In this document: positions 9,230 through 19,159 of the stretch, piece after piece
Position numbering within the stretch: the first letter of the stretch is position 1
How the letters are laid out: the number at the start of each line of letters is the position of its first letter
NCBI GenBank assembly: GCA_002887195.1
Contig: PJAB01000154.1
Location: forward strand, 1 to 37,287
Direction: 5' to 3'
Origin: Chrysochromulina parva
Taxonomy: Eukaryota; Haptophyta; Prymnesiales; Chrysochromulinaceae
Length of the DNA: 37,287 bases
The notes under the pieces: model-generated
What the model was told of the DNA's origin: nothing
Seen by the model: only the letters and a program-made list of their open reading frames with translations
Databases searched by the model: none
Program-made: the position numbers and the translations under genes

Positions 9230-9339
9230 ATGCTGCTGCTGCTGCTGCTGCTGCCGCCTCGCAGCAGCGCGGCGGCGCTGGGCGGTGAGGCCAGGAAAGT
9301 CGCGCTGCCCGCGAGCAGCACGAGGGCTACGATGAACAT
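8401..9339 (-). CDS. START/SRPBCC (polyketide cyclase, COQ10-like) protein with poly-Ser tract
   Basis: The protein has 312 residues from the ATG at 9339. A clear signal peptide (MFIVALVLLAGSATFLASPP) is followed by about 40 residues of Ser with a GVGVG interruption, encoded by AGC repeats. The C-terminal 180 residues form a SRPBCC lipid-binding fold. It opens with ISASVIADAAPSKVWAILTD and YDNLATHVPNL, continues with IVGFDFRASLTMDMTEV, and ends in a conserved helix, PVNLLAVKAASEKLARA. The closest family I know is the plastid polyketide-cyclase/dehydrase-like lipid transport group of plants and algae. The ligand is unknown. The presequence fits entry to the secretory route or a secondary plastid. 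It is head-to-head with the coiled-coil gene, with 142 bp between start codons. Confidence 0.85.
9127..9256 (-). repeat. CTG/CAG trinucleotide tract encoding poly-Ser
   Basis: On the plus strand this reads as runs of CTG broken by a (GACGCC)-like segment near 9182-9200. On the coding (minus) strand it is AGC repeats encoding Ser in the SRPBCC gene. It lies about 415 bp from the (CAG) run of the neighbouring divergent gene. Confidence 0.9.
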
Positions 9340-9481
9340 GGCCAAAGTTGGAAACGAAAAAAAATACAGAGGACAGAGGAATAGATGGCCGAGTGAGTGA
9401 TCTGACCGCTGACTCACAGGCACTGTTTTAAGCTGTTCATGTTCACAGTTTCGTGTCGAAAATTTCGCCCTCCAACTCCCC

Positions 9482-9667
9482 ATGTCCTTCTCGTCCGCCT
9501 TTGCCATTGCGATGAGCGGCGTGGGCGAGGTGCCTCAAGCGGGAACAACGATGCCACGCGCGACGAGCGGTGTCGGCAGCGGATCGGGTCCGACGGGCCG
9601 GCCCTTGCCTGCATCACCGCGGGGGCCCATGGCCGCAGCCTCTCGAATGGCTGCCGTCGTCGCAGCT

Positions 9668-9716
<49 letters not shown>

Positions 9717-12700
9717 CCACGACATCATCACAGCAGTCCACACCGCGAAAGCAAGTCCCGCTCGCGACGCCACGGCTCGAAAAGCTCGCCGTGCCCAAGC
9801 GCGTCGGCGGCACGCCCGAGCAGATTCAGCATCGCGTGTTCAACGAGCGGCGGCTGCAGGCGGAAGCGGAGGTGCTGCTGCGCGAGATGGCTTTGGCGGA
9901 CGCGCAGCTGGACGCGCGACAGGCTGCACAGCAGGATCAGGCCGATGCCTTCCGCGAGCAGATCGACGAGCTGCGTGCGCAGATGCGGAGCGGCTCGAGC
10001 ACGGGCATGGCGGCGGCGGCGATGGCGGCCGAGGAGCTCGCCGCATGCAACGCGGAGGCAGCGCGCTACCGCGACGTGATCGCGAAGCTACGCGCGCAGG
10101 TGGCGACGCTGCGTGCCGACAAGGAGCGCCTCGAGCAAGGCGCGAGCGCCTCGAGCGTGCCCCCGAGCAAGACAGCTGCGCACCAGGCCATTGTGGACGA
10201 GGCTGCGGCCAAGGAGGCGGCTACCGAGCACACCCGGCTGCATCGGCAGCTGGCGAGCTTGGAAGCGGAGAAGCAGCGGCTGACGAATGCGAACGCGACG
10301 CTGCGCACCGAGCGGAATCGCGCGCGTGAGGAGGCGGCGGCTGCGCGAGAGGAAGCGCGTTCCACAGGCGAGCAGCTCGAGGCCGCACGCGCAGCCGAGA
10401 AGGCAGCGGACGAGGCGACGTGTGCGGAGGTGGAGGCTTACCGTGCGGCGGCGGCGGCGGCGGCGGCGGCGCACCTGGCGGCGCTCGACGAGGTGCGCTC
10501 GCGTCTTGATGAGCAGCGTAAGATCAACGCTGCCCTGATGATGCCCGTCTCCGCGCCTGCGCCCGCGCCCGCGGGGGCGCTCGAGGTGGACGTGGGCGAT
10601 GGCAGTGACGAGGGCAGCGGCGACGAGGCCACGGCCGAGGGCGGCGGCGGCAGCGGGCCGAGCGAGCTGCTCGACACGGTGCGCATGCTACGCGAGCAAG
10701 TGCTCTCCCACGAGCAGGTGGAGGCTGCCCTGGGCGTCGAGCGCGATCAAGCGGTGGAGCGCGAGGAGCTGGCGAAGGAGAAGCTGCGCAAGGCGCAGGC
10801 GCAGTGCAAGCACCTGCAAGCGCAGCTGGTCGAGCGTACGCGTCAGCTGCAGCTGCACGCGAGCGGCGCCACCGAGAACGACGCAGCGAGCCCGAACGTA
10901 CCTCGGGGCGTGCCGATGCGCGGCCTCGGGCCTGGCGGCCTCGGGCCGGGGAGCGTGGAGGTGGAGGAGCGCGACGGCCGGGAGGCGGACGTGATGAGGC
11001 GAACGCTCGAGGCGACGCGCGTGCAGCTGCGCACCCAGCAGGCCGAGCGCATGCGATGCGAGCGAGAGCTGCGACTGCTTCGCTCAAAGGTTGATGGCCT
11101 CAAGGCGGCGGGCGATGCGGCGGCGGCGGCCAGGGGGGTGGCCGAGGAGCAATTGGATGTGCAAAAGGTGGCGGCGCAGGCGATGATGCAGCGGCTGCAG
11201 GCGCGCGCGGCCGAGTGCACGGCACTGCAGCGGCAGCTCGCCGCGCGTGCCGTCGAGCTAGTGCACGCACGCGAGGAGAAGCAGAAGCTAATCGGTGCCC
11301 TCGAGGCGCAGCGTGCCGTCCTCGCGACGGAGATCCATGCGATGGAGTCGTGGATCTTTGGGCACAAGGGCTTCATGCTCGCCCTCGGCGGCCTGCCGCC
11401 ACCCCTCTCGGCGAACAGCTCCGCGCGCTCGACACCCCGCGTCTCCGTCGCCCCCGGCCCTCCGAGCGGCGGCTTTGGCGGCGCGGCCAGCCAGCGCGGC
11501 AGCGGCGGTGGCCTCTTCACAGGGGGCCACTTCACAGACCGATCGAAGCGCGATCAGCAGCAGCGCGAGGGCTACGGCGAGGACTCGACGCCCCGCGGCG
11601 CTGGCCGCGGCGGCGGCGGTGGCGGCGGCGGCGGCGGCGGTGGGCTGAACCAGGAGGCTTTCATGGCCAAGGAGCTCATGCAGTGTCGTCACGAGCTCGA
11701 GGGTTGCCGTCGCGTGTGCGCCGAGTATGCAGAGCGTACTCACGCCGCCGAGAAGGCGGCGGCACGCGCGGCGACGGCGATGAACGAGTCACATCTCGAG
11801 CACGCGCGCGTGCAGGCCGCGTACGAGCGCGTCCTCGCCGAGGTCCAGATCCAGCGAAACCGCGTCGCCAAGCTGCGCCTCGCCGCCTCGCGCCGCGGCG
11901 ACGCGTCGCCAGGTCGTTCGGGCCAGTTGGGCGGGGAGTGCGATGACGAGTCCGTGGCGGCGTCGGCGCCCAGCTCGCCGCGTGAAGCAGGCCGCCCCGC
12001 CGGGCAGACGAGCTGGAGTGCCAGCGGCGGCGGCAGCGTGGTGCGGCTCGAGGACGGTACTTTGCGACAGCCCGAATGGAACTCGAGTGGGCTGCCGCCT
12101 CCTCGGCCTCCACGTGACGAGCGCACGGGCTTGCGCGTCGCTTCGTACGGGGCAAAGGATCGCTCGCCCTCGCACGAGGCTGCCCCGCCCGCCGGCCAGA
12201 GCGGCGGCGGCAGCGGTGGCAGCGGGGGCACGATGCTGCTTCTGCCTGGAGGCGAGGCGCCAGGCACGCCACGCGGCGAGGCATCGCGTGCGGAGGTGCT
12301 GCGGGAGGTGGCCTCGCTGCAGCATCAGCTGAGCACGCTGCGAGGCGAGAAGGCGATGGCCGACAAGGCGGCGGCGGAGCGGCAGCAGCAGTGCGCCGTG
12401 CTCGCCAGCCGCGTGGCAGAGGCAAACCAGCAGCGCGATGAGCAGGCGGAGCTGGCTCAGGGGCGCGCAGCTGAGGCGGAGCTGCTTCGCAAGCAGCTGC
12501 TCGCCGCACGCACGGCGAGTCGGTCGGCGGTCGAGGGCGTCGAGGACTCGCGCCGCCTCCTCGCCGCCGCCAGCCGTGACGCGCTGCTCAACCACCACGC
12601 CACCGTCGCGACCATAACCGCCGAGCTCCGCACCCTCGAGGCCTCCCTCGCCACCCACTCTCCACGTGGCGAGCCGCGCGCGCGCGCATCGAGCACGGGC

Positions 12701-12769
12701 GGCGGCGCACGCCGGCCGCCGTCAGGTGCGCCTCTGGACGTGCGCTCGGGCTCCGCGCCACGCCGCTGA
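9482..12769 (+). CDS. Large coiled-coil protein with poly-Gln and Gly-rich linkers, function unknown
   Basis: This is a 1095-residue intronless frame from the ATG at 9482. After about 62 Ala/Ser/Pro-rich residues comes a poly-Gln run (15 CAG codons). Long heptad-rich coiled coils, dominated by Ala, Glu, Arg, Gln and Leu, cover about residues 100-355, 390-470, 500-630, 720-810 and 920-1060. Between them are flexible Gly/Ser/Pro linkers, including a run of about 12 Gly near residue 715. A conserved-looking short segment, MESWIFGHKGFMLALGGLPP, ends the third coil. No motor, kinase or membrane segment is visible. The architecture suggests a cytoskeletal, centriolar or vesicle-tether scaffold, but that is only an inference from shape. 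Alternate frames show long shadow ORFs because of the extreme GC content. Confidence 0.8.
9671..9715 (+). repeat. (CAG)15 poly-Gln microsatellite
   Basis: Fifteen uninterrupted CAG codons lie near the N-terminus of the coiled-coil protein. The absence of synonymous CAA interruptions indicates recent slippage. Confidence 0.95.
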
Positions 12770-13000
12770 GACCGGAGCCCACGCCCGCCCACATACAAGG
12801 CACAGGTCACGGCACCCTAGGGGCACCATCCAAACCTCACGCATCCGATCTGCTGCTGTCGTCCTCTCACCTCACTTCTTCACCGAAAGCGGAGGCTTGC
12901 CGTCCTCAAGGCTGCTCAGCACGCCGTGTGGGTAGCGGAGCCGTTCGACATTAGCACAGTCTCTTTTCAGTTTCGTCATTCGTTTACTGTAGTGGGTTTA
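12770..13000. other. Intergenic, convergent 3' region
   Basis: This is the 3' flank of the coiled-coil gene. It becomes AT-richer after about 12950, consistent with UTR and spacer. No feature is recognised. Confidence 0.4.
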
Positions 13001-13513
13001 CTAATCGTAGAACCAAGAACGTCGCGGCGTCGACGATTTCGCCGCGCCGCACGGACCGCCGTCACCGTCGCGATCTGCGTCGGCCACGACACTGCACACT
13101 CCGCTCCACCGCACTGCGCCTGCGAGCGGAGACCGGAGTGCGACACCGTCTGTGCAGTCGTCTGTTAGCGCCAAGTCGGACACGTCCACGCCTGCCGCAT
13201 TCCCCCGCAGCGCGCCCAGGGCGTGCCCCGAGGGCGGAGGGCAACCGCTGCAGCGCGGCACGGGCTCCTGCGTCCCTCTGTGCGCTCTGTGGCTCTCGTC
13301 CTAGGGCTGCACGCCGCGGCGTCGAGGGAGAGCGGACTCGGGGCAGCGCGCGCGAACGATATGATCGCCCGCCACGATGATGAGCGCCTGCCTAGCGTCC
13401 CTCCCAGCAACGTGCCCCTCGCCATCCCAGATGCGAACACTGCCTGCGCGCGCCGCGCCTAGAAGCATGCAATCATGGCTCGTGTACAAAAGAACAAGAG
13501 CGCCGAGCGGCAA
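13001..13513 (-). other. Possible WD40-like remnant or unjoined 3' exons
   Basis: Minus-strand frame 13513-13301 contains CMLLGAARAGSVRIWDGEG, which has the form of the end of a WD40 repeat (ML-A-DGSVRIWD). After a TAG at 13301-13303 the same frame reopens to 13001 with a stretch (GVDVSDLALTDDCTDGVALR) that weakly resembles another WD strand. The frame is also the one used by the armadillo gene just upstream. This could be further exons of that gene, a decayed WD40 gene or chance similarity. No full beta-propeller can be reconstructed. Confidence 0.25.
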
Positions 13514-13552
13514 AGCGGAAGCCCCTGGCGGTGGGAGCAGCCGCCTCCTCTC

Positions 13553-14368
13553 TCAGCTCACAAAGGCATCGGGCGGCGCACGCTCCTCCTCGGGCACGAG
13601 ACCCTCGGGCGGCAGCTCGGCGTGCAGAAAGTAGCGGAGCATCGACTCCGTCAGCGCCTCCTTCATTTTTTTGTAGTTGGGCGCGTTGTCGATAGCTAGC
13701 TTGCGAAGCGCGATCGACGCATTGATCTCGAGCCCATTGTCCTCCTCGGCCTCGTCGAGACTCGCCTTCTCGCAGCCCTCATCGTCCTCCTCCTTGATCC
13801 CGACGGCCTTGGCCAGTGAGATGAGCGCCTCAATGCCGCCCGCCGCCGCAATCGCATCCTGGTTCTCGGAGGCGAGGTTGCCCAGTGCGCCGCAGCAGTA
13901 CTTGAGCAGCTCCTCGGCCTCCTCCCGCACCAGCGCCGCCACGAGCACCGTGATGCCGCTTGCGCCAACCACGGCCTCGCGCCCGTCCGCGGAAGCGCAC
14001 AGGTTGGCCAGCGCCGCAGCCGCCGCCTCGCGCGCCAGGAACACGGTCGTGTCCGGCGCCGCCAGGTTGGCCAGAGAGTCGTTTTCGGACAGCATGGCAA
14101 GCAGCGCCTTGTGTCCTTTCGCGCTCACGATCGAGGTGCGATTCTCGTTGACGTCATGCGTCGCCGTGTTCTCAGAGGTGAGCAGCGTGAGCGCGCGAGC
14201 CGCCGCCAGCTTCTCCGCCGGTCGGCCTGTGCTTGCCATCTTCACCAGAGTTGGCACAAAGCTAGGACGACACATCTTCACGTCGAGGGGGCCCGCGTGA
14301 GCCTCCCAGTCCGCCGAGTCCGAGAACAGAACTGAGCCCTGAGCCAGCGAACCCGGATAGTCCTCCAT
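13553..14368 (-). CDS. Armadillo-repeat protein
   Basis: This frame encodes 271 residues from the ATG at 14368. Residues about 45-210 form armadillo-type helical repeats. The clearest are REAAAAALANLCASADGREA, then VVGASGITVLVAALVREEAE, then CCGALGNLASENQDAIAAAG and GIEALISLAKA, each with the Gly turn followed by a hydrophobic third helix. An acidic loop (EEDDEGCEKASLDEAEEDNG) interrupts the last repeat. ARM folds are protein-binding scaffolds; no partner can be named. The frame is short for an ARM protein, and its last codons read TTT-GTGAGC-TGA, so a splice donor (GTGAGC) overlaps the annotated stop. The real gene may continue into the WD40-like segment downstream. Confidence 0.75.
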   Translation of the reverse strand: MEDYPGSLAQGSVLFSDSADWEAHAGPLDVKMCRPSFVPTLVKMASTGRPAEKLAAARALTLLTSENTATHDVNENRTSIVSAKGHKALLAMLSENDSLANLAAPDTTVFLAREAAAAALANLCASADGREAVVGASGITVLVAALVREEAEELLKYCCGALGNLASENQDAIAAAGGIEALISLAKAVGIKEEDDEGCEKASLDEAEEDNGLEINASIALRKLAIDNAPNYKKMKEALTESMLRYFLHAELPPEGLVPEEERAPPDAFVS

Positions 14369-14900
14369 GAAATCCCTCCGGTCGTTAGGCGTCGTTCCGG
14401 GCGTTCGATTTCAGTTTGAAAGTTGAGTTCAACCTCCTTCTCGGGATGTTGCGTGCAACCCACTCTCTCGCGACGTGACACATGCACGCTGCAAGCTGCG
14501 CTCGCTCCGGCCTCCGTGGCCCTCACTCGACCGCTCGCGGCTCGAGGGTCGAGGCTCGTCTCTATTGAGTTTCCCGCCTCCCGCTCCCGCGCTCAATTGC
14601 CCGCGCTCCCTCCCGCTTTCCCACCACACCGCAATGTTCTTAAGCCTGATCCAGCTTTAGCAGGGACAGGGTTGTCGCGCTCACCAGGCGGCTTGTGTTA
14701 GGTTTGTGTCGCTTGATGAACCTTGCAATTTTTGTTTCTACGCGCGACCAAGTTTACCGGTAAAAAGACACCGGGGGGAGCCGGGACACACACGTTTACC
14801 GGTACCGGTGTCTTTTTACCGGTACCGAAAGTTTACCGGTACAAGGCGAGCCGAAGTTCGCTCGCACTCTCGGCGCGATTCGGCTGTACTCGCTAGAAAA
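14369..14900. other. Divergent intergenic region with palindromic repeat
   Basis: The 532 bp between the armadillo gene start (minus) and the exostosin-gene ATG (plus) must hold both promoters. The half next to the exostosin gene contains the inverted and dispersed repeat described separately. Upstream of 14901 the glycosyltransferase frame is open but Arg-rich and runs through that repeat, so I do not treat it as coding. Confidence 0.5.
14755..14824. repeat. Inverted repeat carrying the 18-bp GACACCGGGGGGAGCCGG element
   Basis: The 20-bp arms at 14755-14774 and 14805-14824 are perfect inverted copies (core accggtaaaaagacaccgg) around a 30-bp loop. The left arm runs into gacaccggggggagccgg at 14767-14784. 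Multiple ACCGGT palindromes occur up to 14840. The same 29-bp string starting taaaaagacacc recurs at 33474, upstream of the helicase gene. Confidence 0.9.
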
Positions 14901-16357
14901 ATGGTGGGGTGGACTGCGCGCCACGAGGCGAAGATGTGGAACAAATCGTGGAAAGGCGAAGTGTTCCACAATTACACTGAGTTCTGGTCCAACGCGGTGT
15001 CAGCTGCAGATCGCGTCGAGCTCAAGGCATCGGCAGACGATCACAGTCGCGGGCAGCTTCCTGTGTGGCCACGAGTCTTTGTGTATGACCTCGTACCCCC
15101 ATTCTCCGACTACAACCTCAGTAATGCGAGCCTGCACGACATTATTGGTCGTCCTACCGGCTGCAGCGGCCACCAACACACGATAACCTGCAGCAGCTTC
15201 GTCTGGGACACGAACCATTATGGAGCCGCTAACATGCTAGCTTGGCGTGTGTACCACTCTCCCAAGTATCGAGTCTTCTCACCCGAAGACGTAAGCCATC
15301 GCAGCATCTGCTACCCTCGGCCCATGCCTACTTTCGTGCGGCCGTACGCCCGATTCACACCTTCCCGTGTCGTTGGCAGGCGGACATCTTTCTAGTTCCG
15401 GTCATTACGAACCCGAAGCGGAATTATTTGATCGATGCGGCTTGCCGTGCCATCGCCGAGTTTGACGTGAAAGCACAACTGCCACACCTCAACGGACGCA
15501 CAGCACACAAGCACCTCTTTGCGATTTCGAAGGAGCATCCCGTAGCGATCAACTGCACGCAATGGTGGTCGATGCCGACGGGCTTACTGGCACGGGCGAT
15601 ACGCCTGTCGTACTCCGAGATACAGCCCGAGGAGTATCGTCCCGACGAGTACGACTATCTGAAGTTTTTCCACACCCTCTTCCGCGAGCCAAACTTCCTC
15701 TACCCAAACTTGTTCTCGATGCCGTATCTCTCATCTGTGCACTGGTTGCCCGAGTCCACAGCTAGCGCCTCCACGACTGCTGCCTTGACGCCGCCTTGGG
15801 CCGCGGGGGCAACGCGGCCCATCTTGATGCTCTTCTTGGGCGCCGTTAACCACGGTGACATACTCGTCCGCACTCGGCTCTCAGAGATGTGCGGTAGTTA
15901 CCACAACAAGAGTATTTGCACCCATGCTCGGTACGATGCAAACAAGACGTTGCTCCTCAAGCGCAAGGCGACTTTCTGCCTCGAGCCACCCGGCGACACG
16001 CCGTATCGCCGCTCCTTCACGGACGACATCGCCCTCGGCTGCATCCCCGTCCTTTTCAACCGCATGCAAAACCACGCCTACTCGTGGATGTGGGACGGTT
16101 GGCGGGAGGCTTCGCGCGTGCTTGTGCCGAGGGGTCCATTCTTGAAGGGGCAGATCGACCTTTTCGCGCTCCTCTCTTCCATACCAGACCACTTCCGCCG
16201 CCGCATGCAGGCCAACATCGCAGCACACGCCCGTAAGTTCCAGATGTCGCGCGAAGATGACCCAGGTGACGCCGTCCACATGATCTTACAGGGAGCAATG
16301 CGGGCATCGCAGGCAATTGCAACCACCTCAATCGGTTTGGACCGGGACCTGCAATAA
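14901..16357 (+). CDS. Exostosin-family glycosyltransferase, two exons
   Basis: Exons are 14901-15290 and 15380-16357, with an 89-bp intron (donor gtaagc, acceptor cgttggcag). The spliced product is 455 residues. The junction gives YRVFSPED-ADIFLVPVITNP, matching the exostosin pattern in which a strand and A-D-[IF]-[FY]-[FL]-V-P follow the N-terminal half. The C-terminal half has the GT47 sugar-nucleotide signature FCLEPPGDTPYRRSFTDDI followed by ALGCIPVLF. Such enzymes are Golgi type II membrane glycosyltransferases that build cell-wall or surface glycans; donor and acceptor sugars cannot be told. No signal anchor is present after the ATG at 14901, so an upstream exon coding a TM segment may be missing. 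N-glycosylation sites (NKS, NYT, NLS, NAS) fit a luminal protein. Confidence 0.85.
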
Positions 16358-17805
16358 AGGGCCTGTATTCTGACGATTCGGCGGTCAAGAGGCAATCCCC
16401 TGCGAACCCGTTGTGCGAACCCGACCCGGCCGCCCCTGCGAACCCGACCCGGCCCCCTTCCGCTCCCAGAACAGCACCTCCCAGCGCCTGCTCAAATTGG
16501 GCCCTGGCGAGATGAAGGCACGCGCTTACGCACCTCTGACGCGTAGCACCTGGGTTGGCGTGGTCGTGCGCGTGCGTCGGTGAGTCGGTTCGGTTCTTGA
16601 GGTTCGCATGTGGATCCGTGTGTCTGTCTCGTCTTGCAATCAATCATGATGACGTGATGCCATCATGAATCCTGACCAAGCATGATCGGAACGAACGAAC
16701 GATGCATCTGACACCGTAACCGCGACACGCGGCGCATTCAATTTAGGGCTCTTCAAGGACCAATATAGGACTTTTTAACTACCTTTGAACACAAACCCTC
16801 ATCCCTCCGGTAGCGACGGCGGAACAGGGTGGCCGCATACGATGAGACCGGCCACAGGCACGGGTACCGCGCAAGCAAAAGATCAGCAAAAGATACCGCG
16901 AAAATCGAAGATACCGCGCAAGATACCGCGCAAGATACCGCGCAAGCAAAATGCGAAAATCGCGATGGGCAGGCTGACGGCGGAAATAAAGATCGGCCCG
17001 CGGATGATGCATGATCGACATGATTGACAGAAGCAATACCCACGCACGGACCGTAGAAGCTGCGGCAAGACAACGGCGGCAGAGTTATGACGACGGTTGA
17101 CAAAACCCTAACCCCAACCCCTCCCCCCACCCCCCACCTGATTGTCTATCACAATCCCGCCCGGTAGTATAGAGCAGCGAGCCCCAGAGATCACCCTGTG
17201 TGCTGGGAGAGACCTTAGGAGAGACCGACCTCACTAGCGAAAAGTAGCCCGAGCGAGAGCGTGTATTCAGTACTTCAAGTGTTGACCGAGTCAGAGGGGA
17301 GCGGAGCCGTCCTTTGAGACGGTGGAAAGACGGTGGTGTGGTGAGCCATGGAGCGCGGGGGGGGCGCTGAACCGCGATGAAACTGACTGACTGACTGAGG
17401 ACGCCCGCAGCGCCACGGTGTCGTGCCCGTTGCCCGTCCGAGCGTCTCTCAGCGTGGAGCGTGATGAAACTGGTGTGTGCGGGATGCGGGGGAAAGACCG
17501 TTATCGACGAGGTCGTGCGGGTCTGCAAAGCTTGCGTTGGGATTTTAGTGAAGACACGACGATATAGAATATCTCTCGTGTCACAGCCCCCCGCGCAGGG
17601 CGGCTAGAAAATTCGCCGTGAGGGGACGTTTAATTGGGTGTGGCTACCGTCTTGGCTCTTGCGGACAGACCGGACCACGACCGCAGCGTATTCCGTATAC
17701 TCGGAGGCGATGGGCTTCGATTGATTGATTGTCGGAGGATCAAGGTGGGAGAGAGCGTTTGATTCACATGAACGCCAGCGACGACGACACCTCGAATCCC
17801 CTCTC
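16358..17805. other. 1.4-kb noncoding region with small repeats
   Basis: No open frame here has a recognisable domain or protein-like composition. Contents are: a short AT-rich zone at 16640-16790; three perfect 12-bp tandem copies of agataccgcgca at 16909-16944, with a partial copy upstream; a C-rich strand near 17101-17136 beginning aaaaccctaaccccaacccc that resembles degenerate telomere repeat; and the left arm of a 17-bp inverted repeat at 17727. It should include the 3' UTRs of the two converging glycosyltransferase genes. Confidence 0.5.
16909..16944 (+). repeat. Tandem repeat, 12 bp x 3
   Basis: Three exact copies of agataccgcgca occur in tandem. A related agataccgcg occurs at 16891. 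Confidence 0.9.
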
Positions 17806-17853
17806 CTACGTTTCGGGCGTGCGTGTACACGTCACGTTGATCCTCCGACAATC
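17727..17853. repeat. 17-bp perfect inverted repeat at the 3' end of the GT2 gene
   Basis: Arms 17727-17743 (gattgtcggaggatcaa) and 17837-17853 are exact reverse complements around a 93-bp loop. The right arm is coding (the DCRRIN region near the GT2 C-terminus) and the left arm lies in the 3' flank, so the transcript could fold back on itself. It could be a small mobile-element footprint or a 3'-end processing signal. Confidence 0.85.
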
Positions 17854-18949
17854 CCAATGCAGCATGCAAGCGTGCACGCAGGAGTTGGGACAAGAACGTC
17901 GCATCCGTCTGCTGCTGCTGCAGCAATACGCGCCACCAACCAAACCTCCTAAGGTGAGGTTCGTGGCTGGTCTCGCAAGTCCCGGTGGCGCATGCCGATG
18001 AAGAGGTGCGGAGCAGATACCTTGAAACAAGGCTCCCCTCCTTTTGAAGTCGCCCTCAGCGTTGACGAAGGCGGTGAGCAACGCTGGCGAGACAAAGGAT
18101 GGCGTCGGGCTTGGCTTGAGCTTGTAGACTGTTTTGAAGTCCGCGCGATAGGTGTTGTTGAGCACGAGGTGGCGCGTGTACACGATAGGCACCGTGTCGA
18201 TCACGCTGAAGCGATGGCATGCGCGAATAGCCCGCTCCACAAATGAGAGATCCTCCGCAAGCGACGTGTTGGTGAATGTGGCTCCCCATATACTGGCGAC
18301 ATGGCTGGCTGTGTCACGTGCAAACGCAATGGTCCCGAGGAATGGCTTGGCGCGTGATCTCCCGTAGCGATAAAAGGTTGCCCCGTCCGCAGAGAGCATT
18401 GCAAAGTAGCTATGCGCCAGGGCGGTCACTTCGGTCTCACCGCGAGAAATTGGGCATGCAAGCCCAGAGAGATGGCGCGGGTGATGCATATCATCATCTG
18501 TGGCACACGGTAGGAGCGGCATACAACGTTGAGTGAGTCGTCGCGAGTCGTCGTCGTACGCCATGCAGGCGCACGCGTACAGAGGACAATCACATCAACG
18601 GTGCCTCTCATCCAATCTCTCATTCACGCAGCGCTCAGCCGCTCACAAAGCGCTCACACGCACCGTCCCAGGTTACGATGACGGATCCCGTAGCCATTCG
18701 GACTGCCGTATTACGCTTTGCACCGATAGACACCCGGCTGTTTAGCCGCACAAGTGTTGTGTTCACCACAGCTGTGGCATCATCAGCAAGAACGAGAGGT
18801 ACCTCTCCGTCGTCCACCAATATCACCTCAATGGCAGCCATGGGATATTCTTGCGCTTCGATTTGTCTGAATGCGAGGCTCACGAAAGAGCTGCGGCATG
18901 CCGTCAGCAGGATGATTGACACCTTGGGCGTTAGGCCCTCGTCGCACAT
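17806..18949 (-). CDS. Family 2 glycosyltransferase, two exons
   Basis: Exons are 18949-18664 and 18497-17806, with a 166-bp intron (donor gtgcgt, acceptor gtgccacag), giving 325 residues from the ATG at 18949. Exon 1 has the GT-A opening VSIILLTACRSSFVSLAFRQ, then IEVILVDDGE and GAKRNTAVRMATGSVIVTWD. Splicing completes the metal-binding motif as VTWDDDDMHHPRHL. Without the splice the frame reads VTWDG and stops. Exon 2 carries FLGTIAFARDTA and SLAEDLSFVERAI, the usual G-[ST]-x-x-[FY]-R and ED acceptor-site motifs. The last 60 residues are Cys/Arg-rich and may include unspliced sequence. The frame is open upstream to 19024 without an ATG, so a 5' exon (signal anchor) may be missing. The substrate is unknown. 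Confidence 0.85.
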
Positions 18950-19159
18950 GGGGTCACGAAAGCATGCAATTTCCGGCGGAGGTCTTGCTTGGTGTGAACA
19001 GGCTCGAGTGACTTCCGAATACAATTGAACTCGGTGTCTTCACGGGCGTACGAAGGACTTCACCATGGTTAGAAATCACCTGGGGGAGCCAGTAGGGAGC
19101 CAGGACACATTAAGGTCGACACACGAGACAGGCAAACGTCGTGGTCCTGCACTGCAGCT

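Noticed and set aside
14706..14900. Upstream extension of the exostosin gene
   Set aside because: The frame is open but has no ATG, passes through the hairpin repeat and gives no signal anchor.
17085..17528. 147-codon minus-strand open frame
   Set aside because: It has Ser/Arg/Thr-rich composition, no ATG context or domain, and overlaps the telomere-like and low-complexity strings.
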